Assembly: GCF_012849095.1 (NCBI RefSeq)
Contig: NZ_CP051680.1
Location: 2,976,001 to 3,040,000, forward strand
Length of the DNA: 64,000 nt
DNA from: Cohnella herbarum
GTDB lineage: Bacteria; Bacillota; Bacilli; Paenibacillales; Paenibacillaceae
Reading direction: 5' to 3'
Below the pieces are notes generated by a model that worked only from the letters and a program-made list of their open reading frames with translations, had not been told where the DNA came from and did no database searches. Within the stretch, counting starts at the first letter, position 1; each line of letters opens with the position of its first letter. Shown piece by piece: positions 51,101-61,381 of this stretch. The position numbers and the translations under genes are program-made.

Positions 51101-54100
51101 TATTTTCTCGGCGTTAACCGAACCGGCCGCTAATTGGTTGGTTCCAATGCTTCCGTCGCTCAATTTCGCGCTAGAGATCGAACCGTCGGCCAATTGGTCG
51201 GTTCCTACCGCACCGATGGCTAGCTTCTCGGAGCTAACCGCCCCCTCCGCTAACCGGTCCTCGGTAACTTGGTTTCCGACGTAAGTCATGAATTGGAATA
51301 GCGCCGGCGACAGGTTCTCTAGCGTAACTGCCCCTTTGGCAAGCTTGGTCGTCGTCACCGAATCATCGATCAATTGATCGGATCCGACGCTAGCATCCGC
51401 CAGTTTCTCGGTTGTGATCGACCCGTTGGACAGCTTGGCGTCCGAGACGCTTCCATCGGCCAGAATGTCCGCGCTAACCGCTCCAACGGCCAGTTGACTC
51501 GTTCCTACGCTTCCGTATGCCAGCTTCTCCGTCGTTACGGAGCCGTCGAGCAATTTGTCCGTTGTTACGGACCCGTCGGCCAATTTATCCGACGTCACCG
51601 AACTGTTCGTTAATTGGCTCGTTCCGACGCTGTCACCCGCAAGCTTATCCGTCGTAATGACGCCGTCTATCAATTTAGAAGTCGTGACGCTGTCGTCCGC
51701 AAGCTTCTCTTCCGTCACGGATTTATCCGCTAGTTGCTCCGTGCCTACGCCTCGGTTTGCGAGCTTCCTTGAGCTGACCGAACCTTCGGCCAGCTTGGAA
51801 CCCGACACGCTGGCGGGAGCAAGAATATCCTCCGTGACCGAACCTTCGGCTAATAGACCCGTACCGATGCTCCCGGCAACAAGCTTCTCCGGCGTAATCG
51901 TGCCGTCAAGCAGCTTCTCGGTCGTGATGCTTCCATCGGCCAAAATATCCGTTTGAACCGCGCCAAACGCCAGTTGACTCGTTCCCACGCTGCCGAGAAC
52001 AAGCTTCTCCGCTGTTACGGAACCGTCTGCCAACTTATCCGATGTTACGCTTCCGTCCGCTAATATTTCCGATTGGATCGCTCCGGTTGCGAGTTGACTC
52101 GTTCCGACGCTCTTAATCGCTAGCTTATTCGCCGTTACGGAACCGTCTTTCAGCTTAACGGACGTCACGCTGTCATCCGCCAATTTATTGGCGGTTACGG
52201 AATGGTCAACCAATTGACTCGTTCCCACGCTGTCGCCCGCAAGTTTATCGGCGGTGACTACCCCGTCGATGAGTTTATCCGTCGTGACGCTTGCATCGGC
52301 CAAGATGTCCGCATGAACCGCGCCAACCGCCAATTGGTTCGTTCCCACGCTTCGGTTCATCAGCTTCTCGGGAGTTACCGCGCCATCCGCAAGCTTCTCG
52401 GACGTTACGCTTCCATCGGAGAATTTGTCCGCGGTAACCGCGCCATCGGCAAGCTGATCCGCTCCAACGCTGCCGATGGCCAATTTCTCGGTCGTCACGG
52501 CTCCGTTCGTCAGCTTCGCGTCCGTAACGCTCTCGTTCGCGAGAATATCCTCGTTTACCGAGCCTAAAGCCAATTGATTATACCCAACGCTGCTGTACGC
52601 AATCTTTTCGGTTGTCACCGATCCGTTTGCGAGTTTATCCCCGGTTACGCTGTTATCGGCTAAGATATCCGATAACACCGAGCCAACGGCCAGTTGCCTC
52701 GTTCCGACGCTGCCGTCCGCCAGCTTCTCCGGCGTAATTGCGCCATCAAGCAGCTTCTCGCTAGTAATGCTCAAGTCGGCAATAATAACCGAGCTTACCG
52801 ATCCGACTTGCATTTGATCGGTTCCGACGCTACCCGCGGCGAGTTTCTCGATCGTTACCGCGCCGTCTGTCAGCTTAGCCGTCGTAACGCTGTCGTCGGC
52901 CATTATTCGCGAGATTACCGAACCGTCCGCCAAGTGAATCGTTCCAACTTGACCTGCAGCAAGCTTCATGCTCGTAACCGAACCGTCCATTAATTTAACG
53001 GTCGATACGCTTTCGTCCGCAAGGCTAACCTCACCGACGGAACCTTCCGCCAATTTCTCCGTTCCTATGCTGCCGTCCGCAAGCTTTTCAGCCGTAATCG
53101 TTCGATTTTGCAGTTTGTCGGCGGTTATGCTTCCATCCGCGAGCTTATCCTGTGTAATCGCCCCATCCTGCAATTTCTCCGTCGTGACGCTCCCGTTCGC
53201 AAGAATGCTCGCAACGACCGAAGCTTCCGCCAATTGGCTCGTTCCGACGCTGCCTTCCGCAAGCTTATCGGCGGTTACGGCGCCATCGAGAAGCTTAGCC
53301 GTCACTACGCTGCCGTCTGCCAGAATACTGGCTCTAACCGAGCCGATCGCCAATTGTTCCGTTCCTACGCTATCGAACGCAAGCTTGTCGGTCGTAACGG
53401 CAGAGTCCATCAGTTTAACCGTCGACACGCTGCCATCCGCGAGAATGTCGGCCTCGACCGAACCGGGAGCTAATTTCTCCGTTCCTACGCTTCCGTCCGC
53501 AAGCTTATCCGTCGTTACCACGCGATTCAGCAATTTGTCCGTCGTGACGCTTCCGTCTCCAAGAATGTCCGCGTTTACCGAGTTGACGGCCATCTGTTGC
53601 GTTCCGACGCTGCCGGAAGCCAGCTTCTCCATCGTAACGGAGCGATCCAACAGCTTCTCCGTCGTTACGCTTCCGTCTCCAAGGATATCCGCGACGACCG
53701 CGCCCGCCGCCAATTGCTGCGTTCTGACGCTGCCGGAAGCCAATTTCTCCGTCGTAACCGACCGATCTTGAATCTTCTCCGTCGTTACGGATTTTGCAAC
53801 GATCTTCTCCGACGACACGCTATCGTCCGCGAGCTTATCCATCGTGACGCTTTCTTCGGCAAGCTTGGCTTTCGTGATCAATCCGTCGGCGAGCTTATCC
53901 TCCGTAATCGTCTTGTCTTTAAGATGAACGGCGCTTACCGCATTAGGTTCTAGTCTCTCGGAATCGATGCGGCGTTCCCCGTTCTTGGCTAAATCGAGCA
54001 AATCGGGAGCAAGATGGGAAACCGACACCGTGCCTTTGCGCAGGTGATAACCGTGAACGGCTTCCGACATCAGATGTTTGCCGTTGATGCTTTCCGCCTG

Positions 54101-56977
54101 TATATGATCGATACCTACGCTATTCGCGGCTAATTTCTTCGAGGTGATGCTCTCCTCGGCTAATTTATCCGTCGTAATCGAACGTTCCGCGATGGAGGCT
54201 TCCTGGACGCTTCCTTTGGCGAGGTGCGCGGCGCCGACGGCGCCTTTCTGCAAATGGACCGCATCGATTAATCCGGCCTGAAGATGACTGGAAGAAATCG
54301 CATGCTCCCCAATGTGGAACTCCCTCACGGCCCCCGGTTGGAGCTTGCTGCTATCGACGCTTCGGGATGCGAGCTTGCTTGCGTCGATAATACCGTCGTT
54401 CAGATGCAACTCGCGGATGCTTTTCTCGGTTATGTGTATGCCTAATACGGATTGCTCGACCAAATGTCTGCTTTCCACGGTACGGGAGGCTAATTGCTGC
54501 GCCTTCACCGATCCGTCCGCGAGCTTCTCCGCCGTAACCGAGCCGGCTGCCAAGATCGACGAATCCACGGCGCCTTCGCTAAGATGTAATTGCTTGACGA
54601 CCTTCGGTTTCAAATGTTTGGAGGCTACCGATCCTTCGGCCAATGTTCTACCGGATACGGCACCGTCCTGCAATGCCTTCTCGTAGACCGTATTGTCGGA
54701 CAGCTTATCGGACGTGATGCTATCGTCCGCGATCTTGGCCGTCGTCACGGCCATATCCGCTAATTTATCCGTAGACACGCACTCGGGGGATAACTTCAAG
54801 GAAGTAATTAAATGATCGGTCAGATGGTGCGAGAAAACCGCGCGTATTCCGAGTTGCCTTTCTCCAACGGCACCGGGAGCGATATTTTTTTCGGTTATCG
54901 ATTCGATCTGCAACGCTCCCGTGCCGACGGATCCGTTCGCGAGATGAGCGGCTCCTACGGCGCCTTGCTTGATATGTTTGTTATCTACGGAATCCAGAGC
55001 CAGCGCCCCGCCCGTCACCGATTCCGTTCCGAAATGATGCGCTTTAATCGCTCCGGCAGCGACCTGATCCGACGTCACGCTCTCTTTCGCAAGATGCTCC
55101 GTCTTGATTGCGGCAGACGAAACATGTTGGCTTCCCACGGATTGCTCGCCGAGCTTATCGGAATTAACCGCCGCGTCCGCCAGTTGGAATTGACCGATCG
55201 CTCCTTCCGTGAGGTGCTGCGATTGAACCGTATTTTTCGCTAATTGGGCGGCTCCGATCAAGCCTTCCTTCAGATGCTCCCGTCCGATCGCATGATCGAC
55301 CATATGCCGGCTATCCACGGACTTATCCATCAAATGCCGCGAATCTACGATGGCTTCCGCTAATTTCTCCGAAACGATGCTCCCCCTGGCAATATTCCGG
55401 GTTTGAACGGCCTCGTCGGCTATTTTCGGCGAAACGATGCTTTGGTCCGCGATTTTCGACGACGTGATGGCATGATCGACCAGCTTAAGCGTAGTAACGG
55501 ACTGCTCCGCCAGTTTGGAAGCCGTGATCGTCCCATCCGCCAGATGCCTTGTCTTAACGACCTCGTCTTCGAGATGTTCGCTCTTTACCGATCCGACTTG
55601 AAGATGCTCGGATTGCACCGCGCTGAGCATCAGCTTGTTTGCCGATACGGATCGATCGGACAGTTCGCGCGTACCGACGGCTCCGTCCGCGAGATGCTCC
55701 GCCGCCACGGCGCGCGGAGCCAAATGCTTTCCCTGCAACACTCCGAGAGCGACATGTTCGGATAGAACAAGTCCTTCCGCGAGATGCTGGGTATCAATTG
55801 CGCCCCGTGCCACTTTATCCTTCGAAATCGCACCGTCGCGCAGCTTCGAAGTCGTTACGGACCCGTCGGCTAATTTCGAAGTATCGATGCTTTCATTGGC
55901 TAAATTTTCGCTGCGAATCGCGCCGCTGCGAATCTTTTCCGTCGTAATAATCTGGTCCTGCAGCAATTCCGATGTAATGATCGATAAGTTCAAATGCTTG
56001 GACTGAATCGATCCCTCGGCGATTTTATCCGAACTGATCGTCCGATCCGCCAGCTTCTCCGAGGAGACGCTCCCGTCTCGCAGCTTCTCGCCGGTAATCG
56101 AACGATCCCGAATCTTCTGCCCGGATATAGAGTTTTTGGTGAGATGATCGCCAACGACGGATTCCGGCGCTATCTTCGATGAAGTTACGGATCCGTCCGC
56201 TAATTTAATCGAAGTCACCGCGAAATCCGCCATTGAATCCGTGCTTACGGAATCGGCTGCCAAGTGCATCCCTTTAACGGCGAAAGGCGCCAACTTCTCG
56301 CCCGTGATCGCCTCGTCCGCGATATCGTCCGTATAGACGATCGGAGCCGGACGCGAGGGGATCCGTTTTTCCTCCAGCTTGGAGTGGCGTACTTCCCTAT
56401 GCGTCGGAGGCTCCTCAACGATTTCCTCCAACGTTACCGTGTCCGGAGATGCCGCATTCATCTCCGCAATCGAATACGCGTTATGATCCTCGTTCAACAT
56501 CGCGACCAGATCATTCGTCGATTGCATGCTTTCGGCTTGCAGCGATTCGACAACCGCAACGACATCCGGCAGTTCGACGGGCATAGGCAACTCGATTGCC
56601 GGAGGCAGCGCCGTTGCGATCGACACGATCTCTTCCGCTTCCTGCACCGTCGAGACGAACTCCGAATACTGCGGTAGCGCGGGCATCGAAGCTACCGGAG
56701 TCATCGAGAGCACCTCTAGCTCGGGCTTCTCTCCGTCCGATCCGGTTTTGGTTATTGGAGCTTGCTTGCTCTGCGCTTGCGTGATCTGCGTTGGCTTGCT
56801 TTGCGTTTGGCTTTCTGCCGATTGCTGCGTCGCTACGGCCGACCCGTGGATGGAAATGGACTTGGCTTGCGTTTTTTGTATGTCATCCAGCCATTTCAGC
56901 TCGAGATTGTTCGGATTATCGACGTAATAAAGCGGCTTCCGCGTTTTGGATGTCTTGCTCGTCTGTTTCTTTTTCAT
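48122..56977 (-). CDS. Giant repeat protein (about 2951 aa), putative spore-surface fibre
   Basis: ATG 56977 has AAGGAGAGG upstream. Residues 1-20 are basic ([15 protein letters not shown]), with no signal peptide. Residues to about 210 are low-complexity, Ser/Thr/Gln- then Pro/Val-rich. About 2640 residues then consist of a 10-residue half-repeat of the form x-x-S-[VI]-x-x-x-x-L-A/D, paired into 20-residue units such as [20 protein letters not shown]. Similar 'DGSVTTAKLADG' repeats occur in phage tail fibres and bacterial fibre proteins and are thought to form beta-solenoids or trimeric fibres. The last 95 residues are a separate domain ending in [12 protein letters not shown], reminiscent of C-terminal trimerising or lectin-like heads. 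A sigma-K promoter directly upstream suggests late mother-cell expression and placement outside the spore. Function is inferred. Confidence 0.85.
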   Translation of the reverse strand: MKKKQTSKTSKTRKPLYYVDNPNNLELKWLDDIQKTQAKSISIHGSAVATQQSAESQTQSKPTQITQAQSKQAPITKTGSDGEKPELEVLSMTPVASMPALPQYSEFVSTVQEAEEIVSIATALPPAIELPMPVELPDVVAVVESLQAESMQSTNDLVAMLNEDHNAYSIAEMNAASPDTVTLEEIVEEPPTHREVRHSKLEEKRIPSRPAPIVYTDDIADEAITGEKLAPFAVKGMHLAADSVSTDSMADFAVTSIKLADGSVTSSKIAPESVVGDHLTKNSISGQKIRDRSITGEKLRDGSVSSEKLADRTISSDKIAEGSIQSKHLNLSIITSELLQDQIITTEKIRSGAIRSENLANESIDTSKLADGSVTTSKLRDGAISKDKVARGAIDTQHLAEGLVLSEHVALGVLQGKHLAPRAVAAEHLADGAVGTRELSDRSVSANKLMLSAVQSEHLQVGSVKSEHLEDEVVKTRHLADGTITASKLAEQSVTTLKLVDHAITSSKIADQSIVSPKIADEAVQTRNIARGSIVSEKLAEAIVDSRHLMDKSVDSRHMVDHAIGREHLKEGLIGAAQLAKNTVQSQHLTEGAIGQFQLADAAVNSDKLGEQSVGSQHVSSAAIKTEHLAKESVTSDQVAAGAIKAHHFGTESVTGGALALDSVDNKHIKQGAVGAAHLANGSVGTGALQIESITEKNIAPGAVGERQLGIRAVFSHHLTDHLITSLKLSPECVSTDKLADMAVTTAKIADDSITSDKLSDNTVYEKALQDGAVSGRTLAEGSVASKHLKPKVVKQLHLSEGAVDSSILAAGSVTAEKLADGSVKAQQLASRTVESRHLVEQSVLGIHITEKSIRELHLNDGIIDASKLASRSVDSSKLQPGAVREFHIGEHAISSSHLQAGLIDAVHLQKGAVGAAHLAKGSVQEASIAERSITTDKLAEESITSKKLAANSVGIDHIQAESINGKHLMSEAVHGYHLRKGTVSVSHLAPDLLDLAKNGERRIDSERLEPNAVSAVHLKDKTITEDKLADGLITKAKLAEESVTMDKLADDSVSSEKIVAKSVTTEKIQDRSVTTEKLASGSVRTQQLAAGAVVADILGDGSVTTEKLLDRSVTMEKLASGSVGTQQMAVNSVNADILGDGSVTTDKLLNRVVTTDKLADGSVGTEKLAPGSVEADILADGSVSTVKLMDSAVTTDKLAFDSVGTEQLAIGSVRASILADGSVVTAKLLDGAVTADKLAEGSVGTSQLAEASVVASILANGSVTTEKLQDGAITQDKLADGSITADKLQNRTITAEKLADGSIGTEKLAEGSVGEVSLADESVSTVKLMDGSVTSMKLAAGQVGTIHLADGSVISRIMADDSVTTAKLTDGAVTIEKLAAGSVGTDQMQVGSVSSVIIADLSITSEKLLDGAITPEKLADGSVGTRQLAVGSVLSDILADNSVTGDKLANGSVTTEKIAYSSVGYNQLALGSVNEDILANESVTDAKLTNGAVTTEKLAIGSVGADQLADGAVTADKFSDGSVTSEKLADGAVTPEKLMNRSVGTNQLAVGAVHADILADASVTTDKLIDGVVTADKLAGDSVGTSQLVDHSVTANKLADDSVTSVKLKDGSVTANKLAIKSVGTSQLATGAIQSEILADGSVTSDKLADGSVTAEKLVLGSVGTSQLAFGAVQTDILADGSITTEKLLDGTITPEKLVAGSIGTGLLAEGSVTEDILAPASVSGSKLAEGSVSSRKLANRGVGTEQLADKSVTEEKLADDSVTTSKLIDGVITTDKLAGDSVGTSQLTNSSVTSDKLADGSVTTDKLLDGSVTTEKLAYGSVGTSQLAVGAVSADILADGSVSDAKLSNGSITTEKLADASVGSDQLIDDSVTTTKLAKGAVTLENLSPALFQFMTYVGNQVTEDRLAEGAVSSEKLAIGAVGTDQLADGSISSAKLSDGSIGTNQLAAGSVNAEKIAVRSVSSSHIIPRSILGYHLGEQTITSSHFKPQVVTEAQLADGSVTSLKLSSEVRELLDQLQQAQSAAADPVEIVRELVSGSVTSEYIADGSVSGAKLEAGSITSEHLADGSVSGAKLEAGSVTSEHLADGSVGGAKLEAGSVTSEHLADGSVGGAKLLAGSVTSEHLADGSVGGAKLGVGSVTSEHLADGSVGGAKLEAGSVTSEHLADGSVGGAKLEAGSVTSEHLADGSVGGAKLEVGSVTSEHLADGSVGGAKLEAGSVTSEHLADGSVGGAKLGVGSVTSEHLADGSVGGAKLGVGSVTSEHLADGSVGGAKLEAGSVTSEHLADGSVGGAKLEAGSVTSEHLADGSVGGAKLLAGSVTSEHLADGSVGGAQLGVGSVTSEHLADGSVGGAQLGVGSVTSEHLADGSVGGAQLEAGSVTSEHLADGSVGGAQLEAGSVTSEHLADGSVSGAKLEAGSVTSEHLAQGSVGEAQLQFGSITGDHLAVASVGGSHIWLGSIFGDHLADGSISGAKLIPGSVTSDHLADGSIAGAKLGAGSVTSEQLADGSVGGAKLEASSVTSEHLADGSLTGAKLEAGSITSDQLADGSVSGSKLELGSISGEHVVEGSLSGEHLADGSIGGTKLGSGIVTGEHLADGSINGAKLEAGSLQGEHLANGSIGSSKLELGCIASEHMADGSVTGSKLELGSVSGEHVVKGSLTGEHLADGSIGGTKLGSGIVTGEHLADGSINGAKLEAGSLNGNHIADGSIGSSKLELGCIASEHMADGGVTGSKLELGSITGEHLADWSVSGEKLDYGSITGEHLADGSITSSKLEFGSVKTEHLADNSVNGSKLELGSITGNHLEDGSIGGAKLEAGSIRGAQLADDSVDSSKLALYSVTNEHLVDGSVSEEKLSFQPVTAQLPGVSLLFGNQQYAFQGGMESMRLVVPFAVPFANNAYTMVAMSDHPSCSCILGAKRPNEVELIVFRTRLGPEPKGFIQWIALGSKA
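48781..49320 (-). repeat. 270-bp tandem duplication inside the giant gene
   Basis: The block 48781-49050 and the block 49051-49320 are nearly identical with a few scattered differences (for example both contain the same stretch over the ATG-CAG-CCA region and over the GTTACGATGCC region). 270 equals nine half-repeats of 30 bases, so the reading frame and the repeat phase are kept. Confidence 0.75.
49681..50880 (-). repeat. About 20 tandem 60-bp units inside the giant gene
   Basis: From about 49690 to 50870 the sequence repeats every 60 bases with near identity, each unit containing CCATCAGCCAGATG and GCTCGTTACGCT. Each unit encodes 20 residues. Changes are concentrated at the codons before AGCTT (residues EA, GV, LA or EV in KL-xx-G) and at one K/Q position. 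The high DNA identity points to recent expansion by recombination or slippage. Confidence 0.9.
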
Positions 56978-57010
56978 GTGCCTCTCCTTCCTGATCATCG
57001 AAATCTTCAG

Positions 57011-57038
57011 TATCATATGCATTCACCCATGGGCACGT
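57011..57038 (-). promoter_or_regulatory. Sigma-K promoter of the giant repeat-protein gene
   Basis: On the minus strand AC (57038-57037), a 17-base spacer and CATATGATA (57019-57011) match the B. subtilis sigma-K consensus AC-N16/17-CATAnnnTA at every fixed position. The expected transcript start (about 57004) leaves a 27-base leader with AAGGAGAGG before ATG 56977. This predicts expression in the mother cell late in sporulation. Confidence 0.65.
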
Positions 57039-57162
57039 CACGGGATCGGCGACATTCCTCGTAGAGGCAACCCTTTTGTTCAAACTTTAAACAGCCCTCC
57101 ACGTAAGGCAGACTATCGTCCTCTTCCCGGGAATGGTTGTCTGCTTGTCCGTTTACATAGCG

Positions 57163-57189
57163 AAAAAAGCCCTCGAGAGAAACGAGAGC
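57163..57189 (-). terminator. Intrinsic terminator of the GT4 gene
   Basis: On the minus strand GCTCTCG / CGAGGGC (7 pairs, one G-T) around a 7-base loop, followed by TTTTTT; 41 bases after the glycosyltransferase stop. Confidence 0.75.
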
Positions 57190-57230
57190 GACGATAGAAA
57201 TATGGGGTTTAGCCTGAACGCCCTATCCTC

Positions 57231-58385
57231 CTAATCGGAATTGCGCTGAAATCCGAGCCATCGTTCCGCCGTATGCCGCCACGTAAAATGGTTCAGCACC
57301 CTCTCTCTTCCCCTTCGCCCCATCTCCTTGCGCATCGTTTCGTTAACGAGCAAGTTGCTAATGCGGGAAGCAAGCTCTCCGACGATGCCGGGCGCTTCGG
57401 ATGGCACGAGAAACCCGGTCGATCCGTCGACCACGACCTCCTTCATCCCTCCCGCTCTCGTTGCGACGACGGGGAGTTCGGCTGCCATCGCCTCCAAATT
57501 AACCAATCCGAACGCTTCGCGGCCGACGGACGGAACGACGGCGATATCCGCCATGACGAACCAATATGGAATCTCATGGTGAGGGACGTAAGGTTGAAAA
57601 TGAACGTGATGTTTCCACCGGGAAGCTTGCTTGTGCAGCCGTCTCGTATAAGCCGTTTGCCTATGGGAGCCGTATTGCGCGCTTCCTACAATAACGATCA
57701 GCACGTCCGGCGCGTTCGCGATCAATATCGGCAACGTATTCAACAGGTGGTGTATGCCTTTTTGCGGCACTAATCGCCCGACGTACACGACGATCCGCCG
57801 GTTGCCCCAACCGTGCTTAGCACGCCAATGCTCCCGCATACCCATGCCTTCGACCGTCGATCTTCCCGGAAACCGCTCCGTGTCCACGCCAAGATGGTTC
57901 ACTTTGATTTTACCGGCCGCCTGAGGCACTTTCTTCTGAATATAATTTCGAAGAAATTCGCTGTTCACCTGAATGATATCCGCAGCTTGAAGGCATCTGT
58001 TCCTTTGCTGCTTGCTCAGATAGGGAGCATTGATAAAGGTAATGGAGTGTAAGTTCAGCCAGATTCGACTATGCGGAAAAGATTGTTTCAATCGGGGGAC
58101 CCATAACGGACGATTCTCTACCTGAATGACGTCCGGCTTGGATTGGGTCAGCCTTTTTCTTACGCTTTGGAAATAAAGGGCTTTATTCGCGCCGGTAAAA
58201 CGTTCGACCGTAACGCCGTTCAAGTTGCCTCGGGAAGGAAGCCGTTTGCCGATTCGTCCGTAGATCGTGGCATGGACATGCGGAAGAAGCCCGGGGACTA
58301 CTTTCTCCACCACGCGTTCGACCGATCCTCCCATCGAGGACGGGATCGGGTAAGCTCCGGGAGTAATGAAGGCCGCTCTTAGCAT
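57231..58385 (-). CDS. Family 4 glycosyltransferase, CotSA-like
   Basis: A 384-residue GT-B enzyme: N-terminal FITPGAYPIPSSMGGSVERV (glycine-rich acceptor loop), NLHSITFINAPYLS, VYVGRLVPQKGIHHLLNTLP at the start of the second Rossmann domain, and GREAFGLVNLEAMAAELPVV with the donor-binding Glu pair. The N-terminal pattern recalls the spore-coat-associated GT4 CotSA of Bacillus, and the position next to the giant surface gene supports a spore role, but general cell-surface GT4 enzymes look alike. ATG 58385 has AAGGAG 9 bases upstream. It is transcribed alone and divergently from psd. Confidence 0.85.
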   Translation of the reverse strand: MLRAAFITPGAYPIPSSMGGSVERVVEKVVPGLLPHVHATIYGRIGKRLPSRGNLNGVTVERFTGANKALYFQSVRKRLTQSKPDVIQVENRPLWVPRLKQSFPHSRIWLNLHSITFINAPYLSKQQRNRCLQAADIIQVNSEFLRNYIQKKVPQAAGKIKVNHLGVDTERFPGRSTVEGMGMREHWRAKHGWGNRRIVVYVGRLVPQKGIHHLLNTLPILIANAPDVLIVIVGSAQYGSHRQTAYTRRLHKQASRWKHHVHFQPYVPHHEIPYWFVMADIAVVPSVGREAFGLVNLEAMAAELPVVATRAGGMKEVVVDGSTGFLVPSEAPGIVGELASRISNLLVNETMRKEMGRRGRERVLNHFTWRHTAERWLGFQRNSD

Positions 58386-58553
58386 CGTCGTAGTCTCCTT
58401 ACCGGCTAAATCTCTATTCGTCGTGACAGCATATACGTATGCTAACGGATTAGGCACGGCTTCTATCCTATATGAGAAGGACTATTGCACTTTGTCTAAC
58501 GATGTGTCACAATTCACGGGAATGACTTTAATGACAAAGGAGTGCTCGGCCGC

Positions 58554-59345
58554 ATGACTCGTTGGCTGCTGCGCATGATGACGGAGCTGTCCTCACGCAA
58601 ATTCGTATCTCAAATAACCGGACGTTTCGCTAAATCTTCTTTAAGTCGCCGTTGGATTTCCCGCTTTGCCGCGATGTACAAAATTCCGGTAGAAGAGGCG
58701 GAGAAAGCGTTGGGAGAATACCGTTCCCTGAACGAATTCTTCACTCGCAGGCTTAAACCCGGCAAACGCCCGATCGATCAAACCGCAAGCGCTTTAGTCA
58801 GTCCCGTCGATGCTAAAATAACCGGCTGCGGCGTCATTAAGAACGGCATGCTGCTTCAGGTTAAAGGTCAAGATTACACGATCGAAGAACTGCTGAACGG
58901 TTCTCCGAGACTGTCCCAGTACCGCAACGGTTACTTCTGGGTTCTCTATTTAAGTCCGACGGACTATCATCGGATTCATTCGCCTTGCGAAGGCGAGATC
59001 GTCGAAACCGAACATATTCCCGGTCGCGTATATCCCGTAAACGAATTCGGCCTGACGTCCATGAAGCGCGTACTCTCCCGTAACGAGAGATTAGTCACGT
59101 ATATTCGCAACGAAGTCGGCGAAACCGCCGTCGTCAAGGTCGGCGCATTGAACGTAAGCAGCATTAAGTACGTCGAGCCTATGCCTCGAACGCTTGGACG
59201 CGGGGACGAGCTCGCTTATTTCGAATTCGGTTCCACCATCGTTCTCCTGACGGAAGACGGCACCTTGCTGCCCCGCCCGAATCTCAAAACCGGAGACCAA
59301 GTCCGCATGGGCGAGAAGCTTGGATCTTTAACCCGCTTGTCGTAA
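58554..59345 (+). CDS. psd: Phosphatidylserine decarboxylase proenzyme
   Basis: A 263-residue membrane-associated enzyme that makes phosphatidylethanolamine. It self-cleaves at the Gly-Ser bond of the FGST motif (Gly226-Ser227) to form the pyruvoyl group. The Asp-His pair expected for self-processing is visible (Asp86 in SPVDAK; His139/His142 in YHRIHSP). ATG 58554 is preferred to the GTG at 58542, because AAAGGAG stands 11 bases before the ATG but abuts the GTG. It is monocistronic, with a strong terminator behind it. Confidence 0.93.
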   Translation: MTRWLLRMMTELSSRKFVSQITGRFAKSSLSRRWISRFAAMYKIPVEEAEKALGEYRSLNEFFTRRLKPGKRPIDQTASALVSPVDAKITGCGVIKNGMLLQVKGQDYTIEELLNGSPRLSQYRNGYFWVLYLSPTDYHRIHSPCEGEIVETEHIPGRVYPVNEFGLTSMKRVLSRNERLVTYIRNEVGETAVVKVGALNVSSIKYVEPMPRTLGRGDELAYFEFGSTIVLLTEDGTLLPRPNLKTGDQVRMGEKLGSLTRLS

Positions 59346-59367
59346 AGATCATATGAACATTCGAGAA

Positions 59368-59407
59368 AAAGTAGTGGCGCAGAGAGTTTATCCTGCGCCA
59401 CTACTTT
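59368..59407 (+). terminator. Strong intrinsic terminator of psd
   Basis: Fifteen-base perfect arms AAAGTAGTGGCGCAG and CTGCGCCACTACTTT with a 10-base loop, ending in a short T-run (TTTT). Confidence 0.85.
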
Positions 59408-59458
59408 TGGGTCTGGGTCAATCTATAAATCTATACACATTACGGAGGATGAAATCGA

Positions 59459-60571
59459 ATGTCCGAGCAGACAAACAAGATCAATGTCGGTAATCTCGAT
59501 TCGAATATGACCGTTGAGAATGTCCAAGATACGTCGCTTAGGTGGCTGTCGCCTTTGGAACCGCCCTTTCGAATCGACGGTTTCCCTTGGATCGCCAAGG
59601 AAGGCAAGTACCGTCGCCTCCCCGTTGCTCCGGCCGACGACCTGCCCGAGGCGGTCCATATGCTGGCCAATTGTACTGCAGGTGGCCAAATTCGCTTTCA
59701 CACGAATTCTTCCAAACTTTCGATTAAGGTCAAGCTAACGGGATCGGGAGACATGTACCATATGCCCGCCACCGGGCAGTGCGGCTTCGACTGCTACTTG
59801 GGAGCTCCCGGCAGCGAGCATTTTTGGGGAACAGCCGCCTTCGATCACACGAAAGAGGAATATGAAGCGCAATTCTATGACTGGAAAATGAAACGAGAGA
59901 TCAACGTCAAGCTGTACTTCCCTCTCTATCAAGGCGTCCAGGAAGTATGGATCGGCATAGACCCGGACGCCGAGCTCGACGCTGCACCCTCTTTGGCCAG
60001 AGCCAAGCCTGTCGTTCTGTATGGCACTTCGATCCTGCAAGGAGGTTGCGCCTCTCGTCCAGGCATGGCTTATCCGGCAATCTTGAGCCGCTCCATTCCG
60101 CTCGAATTCGTCAATCTCGGCTTCTCGGGCAACGGTAAAGGCGAACCGGAGCTCGCTCGGACGATCGCGGAAATCGCCGATCCGGCCTTGTTCGTCCTGG
60201 ACTACGAAGCAAACATTGCATCGGTAGAACAGATGGCGTCGACTTTGCCCGTTTTTATTCGGATATTGCGAGAACGCCACCCTACCGTGCCCCTATTGGT
60301 CATCTCCAAAATTCGCTTTGCGAAGGAACGGTTCGATGAAGGGATGTTGAACATGCACGAGAACCTTAAACGAATACAGAAGGAAACCGTCGAACGGTTA
60401 AAGCAGGATGGAGACGCCAATATCCATTTCTATGACGGCTCCGAATTGCTGGGGGACGACTTCAGCGAATGCACCGTCGACGGCGTGCATCCGACCGATC
60501 TCGGCTTTCTTCGAATGGCTCGGGCGCTTGAACCGACGATTCGGGAACTCGTAAACCCTCACCTGCATTGA
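59459..60571 (+). CDS. SGNH/GDSL hydrolase (carbohydrate-esterase-like)
   Basis: A 370-residue cytoplasmic protein. The N-terminal half (residues about 25-175) is a beta-sandwich typical of two-part SGNH hydrolases. The C-terminal half carries the SGNH blocks: catalytic Ser191 in LYGTSILQGG, Gly/Asn in GFSGNGKGE, DYEAN, and the Asp-His pair in DGVHPTDLGF. Likely removes acyl groups from an imported carbohydrate. ATG 59459 has GGAGG 10 bases upstream. The convergent AraC-type regulator may control it. Substrate unknown. Confidence 0.88.
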   Translation: MSEQTNKINVGNLDSNMTVENVQDTSLRWLSPLEPPFRIDGFPWIAKEGKYRRLPVAPADDLPEAVHMLANCTAGGQIRFHTNSSKLSIKVKLTGSGDMYHMPATGQCGFDCYLGAPGSEHFWGTAAFDHTKEEYEAQFYDWKMKREINVKLYFPLYQGVQEVWIGIDPDAELDAAPSLARAKPVVLYGTSILQGGCASRPGMAYPAILSRSIPLEFVNLGFSGNGKGEPELARTIAEIADPALFVLDYEANIASVEQMASTLPVFIRILRERHPTVPLLVISKIRFAKERFDEGMLNMHENLKRIQKETVERLKQDGDANIHFYDGSELLGDDFSECTVDGVHPTDLGFLRMARALEPTIRELVNPHLH

Positions 60572-60595
60572 TATAAGGCAAAGATTGATCGACCG

Positions 60596-61381
60596 TCAAC
60601 GAATTTCCGAAGGGCTTTTCCCCGTATATTGCTTAAATTGCCTGCTGAAGAAAAAGATATCCCGGTAACCCAGCGCATCCGCGACTTCCGTAACGTTCAT
60701 GCCCGCATGCATGAGCAAGTGCTGCGCCCGTTCGATTCTCGTTCGGATCATGTACGTCTGGACGGACATGCCGATAAGCTCCTTGAATTTGATCGAAAAA
60801 TATCTGGAAGACAATCCGGCCCGTTTCCCTAGGTCGTCTACGCGATGAACGATGCCCGGATGCTGCTGGATGTAGTTCGCCACTTCCCGAATGCTCTCGG
60901 TCAACTGGTTGCTCGCTTTGCGTTCGACGGGCTCCTCTCGGTCATGTCGCAGCAAGTGAATAATGAGTTGCTTTAGAATCAGTTGGGCTTCGATCTCTGC
61001 GGCGAATGTACGAACGAGGAACAAGCGAACGTATTTGGCCAGCATATGCTCGAAATCGAAAGTTTCGTCCAGTTGACGGTACGGCTCGGGAATCTCGTTG
61101 ACCGGCTCCGATACGTCGAAGTGAATGTATGTGAGCACGAGCGGCTTCTGCGGATTATGGGTCGCGCTCGTATGGTCTCCCGGACGGAAAAGGAAACAGC
61201 TGCCTTTGCCCAACGTATACGGCTTGCCGTTGAGGAACAGCTCCCCTTCCCCGCTCCATACGTAGAAAATATCGAAATTAGCTAGCGGTTTCTCGCGTTT
61301 CTGCCATTTCCATCCCGGCTCGCAGGAAATTTTGGCGAACGAAGACAGCAGCACGAACGATGAAGGTGATACTTCAAGCAT
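60596..61381 (-). CDS. AraC-family transcriptional regulator with cupin sensor domain
   Basis: A 261-residue regulator: N-terminal AraC-type cupin (FDIFYVWSGEGELFLNGKPY, RPGDHTSATHN) and C-terminal double HTH (LSSRYFSIKFKELIGMSVQT, VTEVADALGYRDIFFFSRQF). Typical of regulators of sugar genes in Paenibacillus. Its start overlaps the stop of the MocR-type gene by 8 bases, so the two are probably co-transcribed. Target unknown; the convergent SGNH hydrolase gene is the nearest candidate. Confidence 0.9.
   Translation of the reverse strand: MLEVSPSSFVLLSSFAKISCEPGWKWQKREKPLANFDIFYVWSGEGELFLNGKPYTLGKGSCFLFRPGDHTSATHNPQKPLVLTYIHFDVSEPVNEIPEPYRQLDETFDFEHMLAKYVRLFLVRTFAAEIEAQLILKQLIIHLLRHDREEPVERKASNQLTESIREVANYIQQHPGIVHRVDDLGKRAGLSSRYFSIKFKELIGMSVQTYMIRTRIERAQHLLMHAGMNVTEVADALGYRDIFFFSRQFKQYTGKSPSEIR

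Noticed and set aside
58420..58445. GCATATACGTATGC palindrome between GT4 and psd as a regulator site or mother-cell promoter
   Set aside because: The spacing to either gene and the CATAnnnTA pattern do not fit, and no second copy was found; too weak to call.
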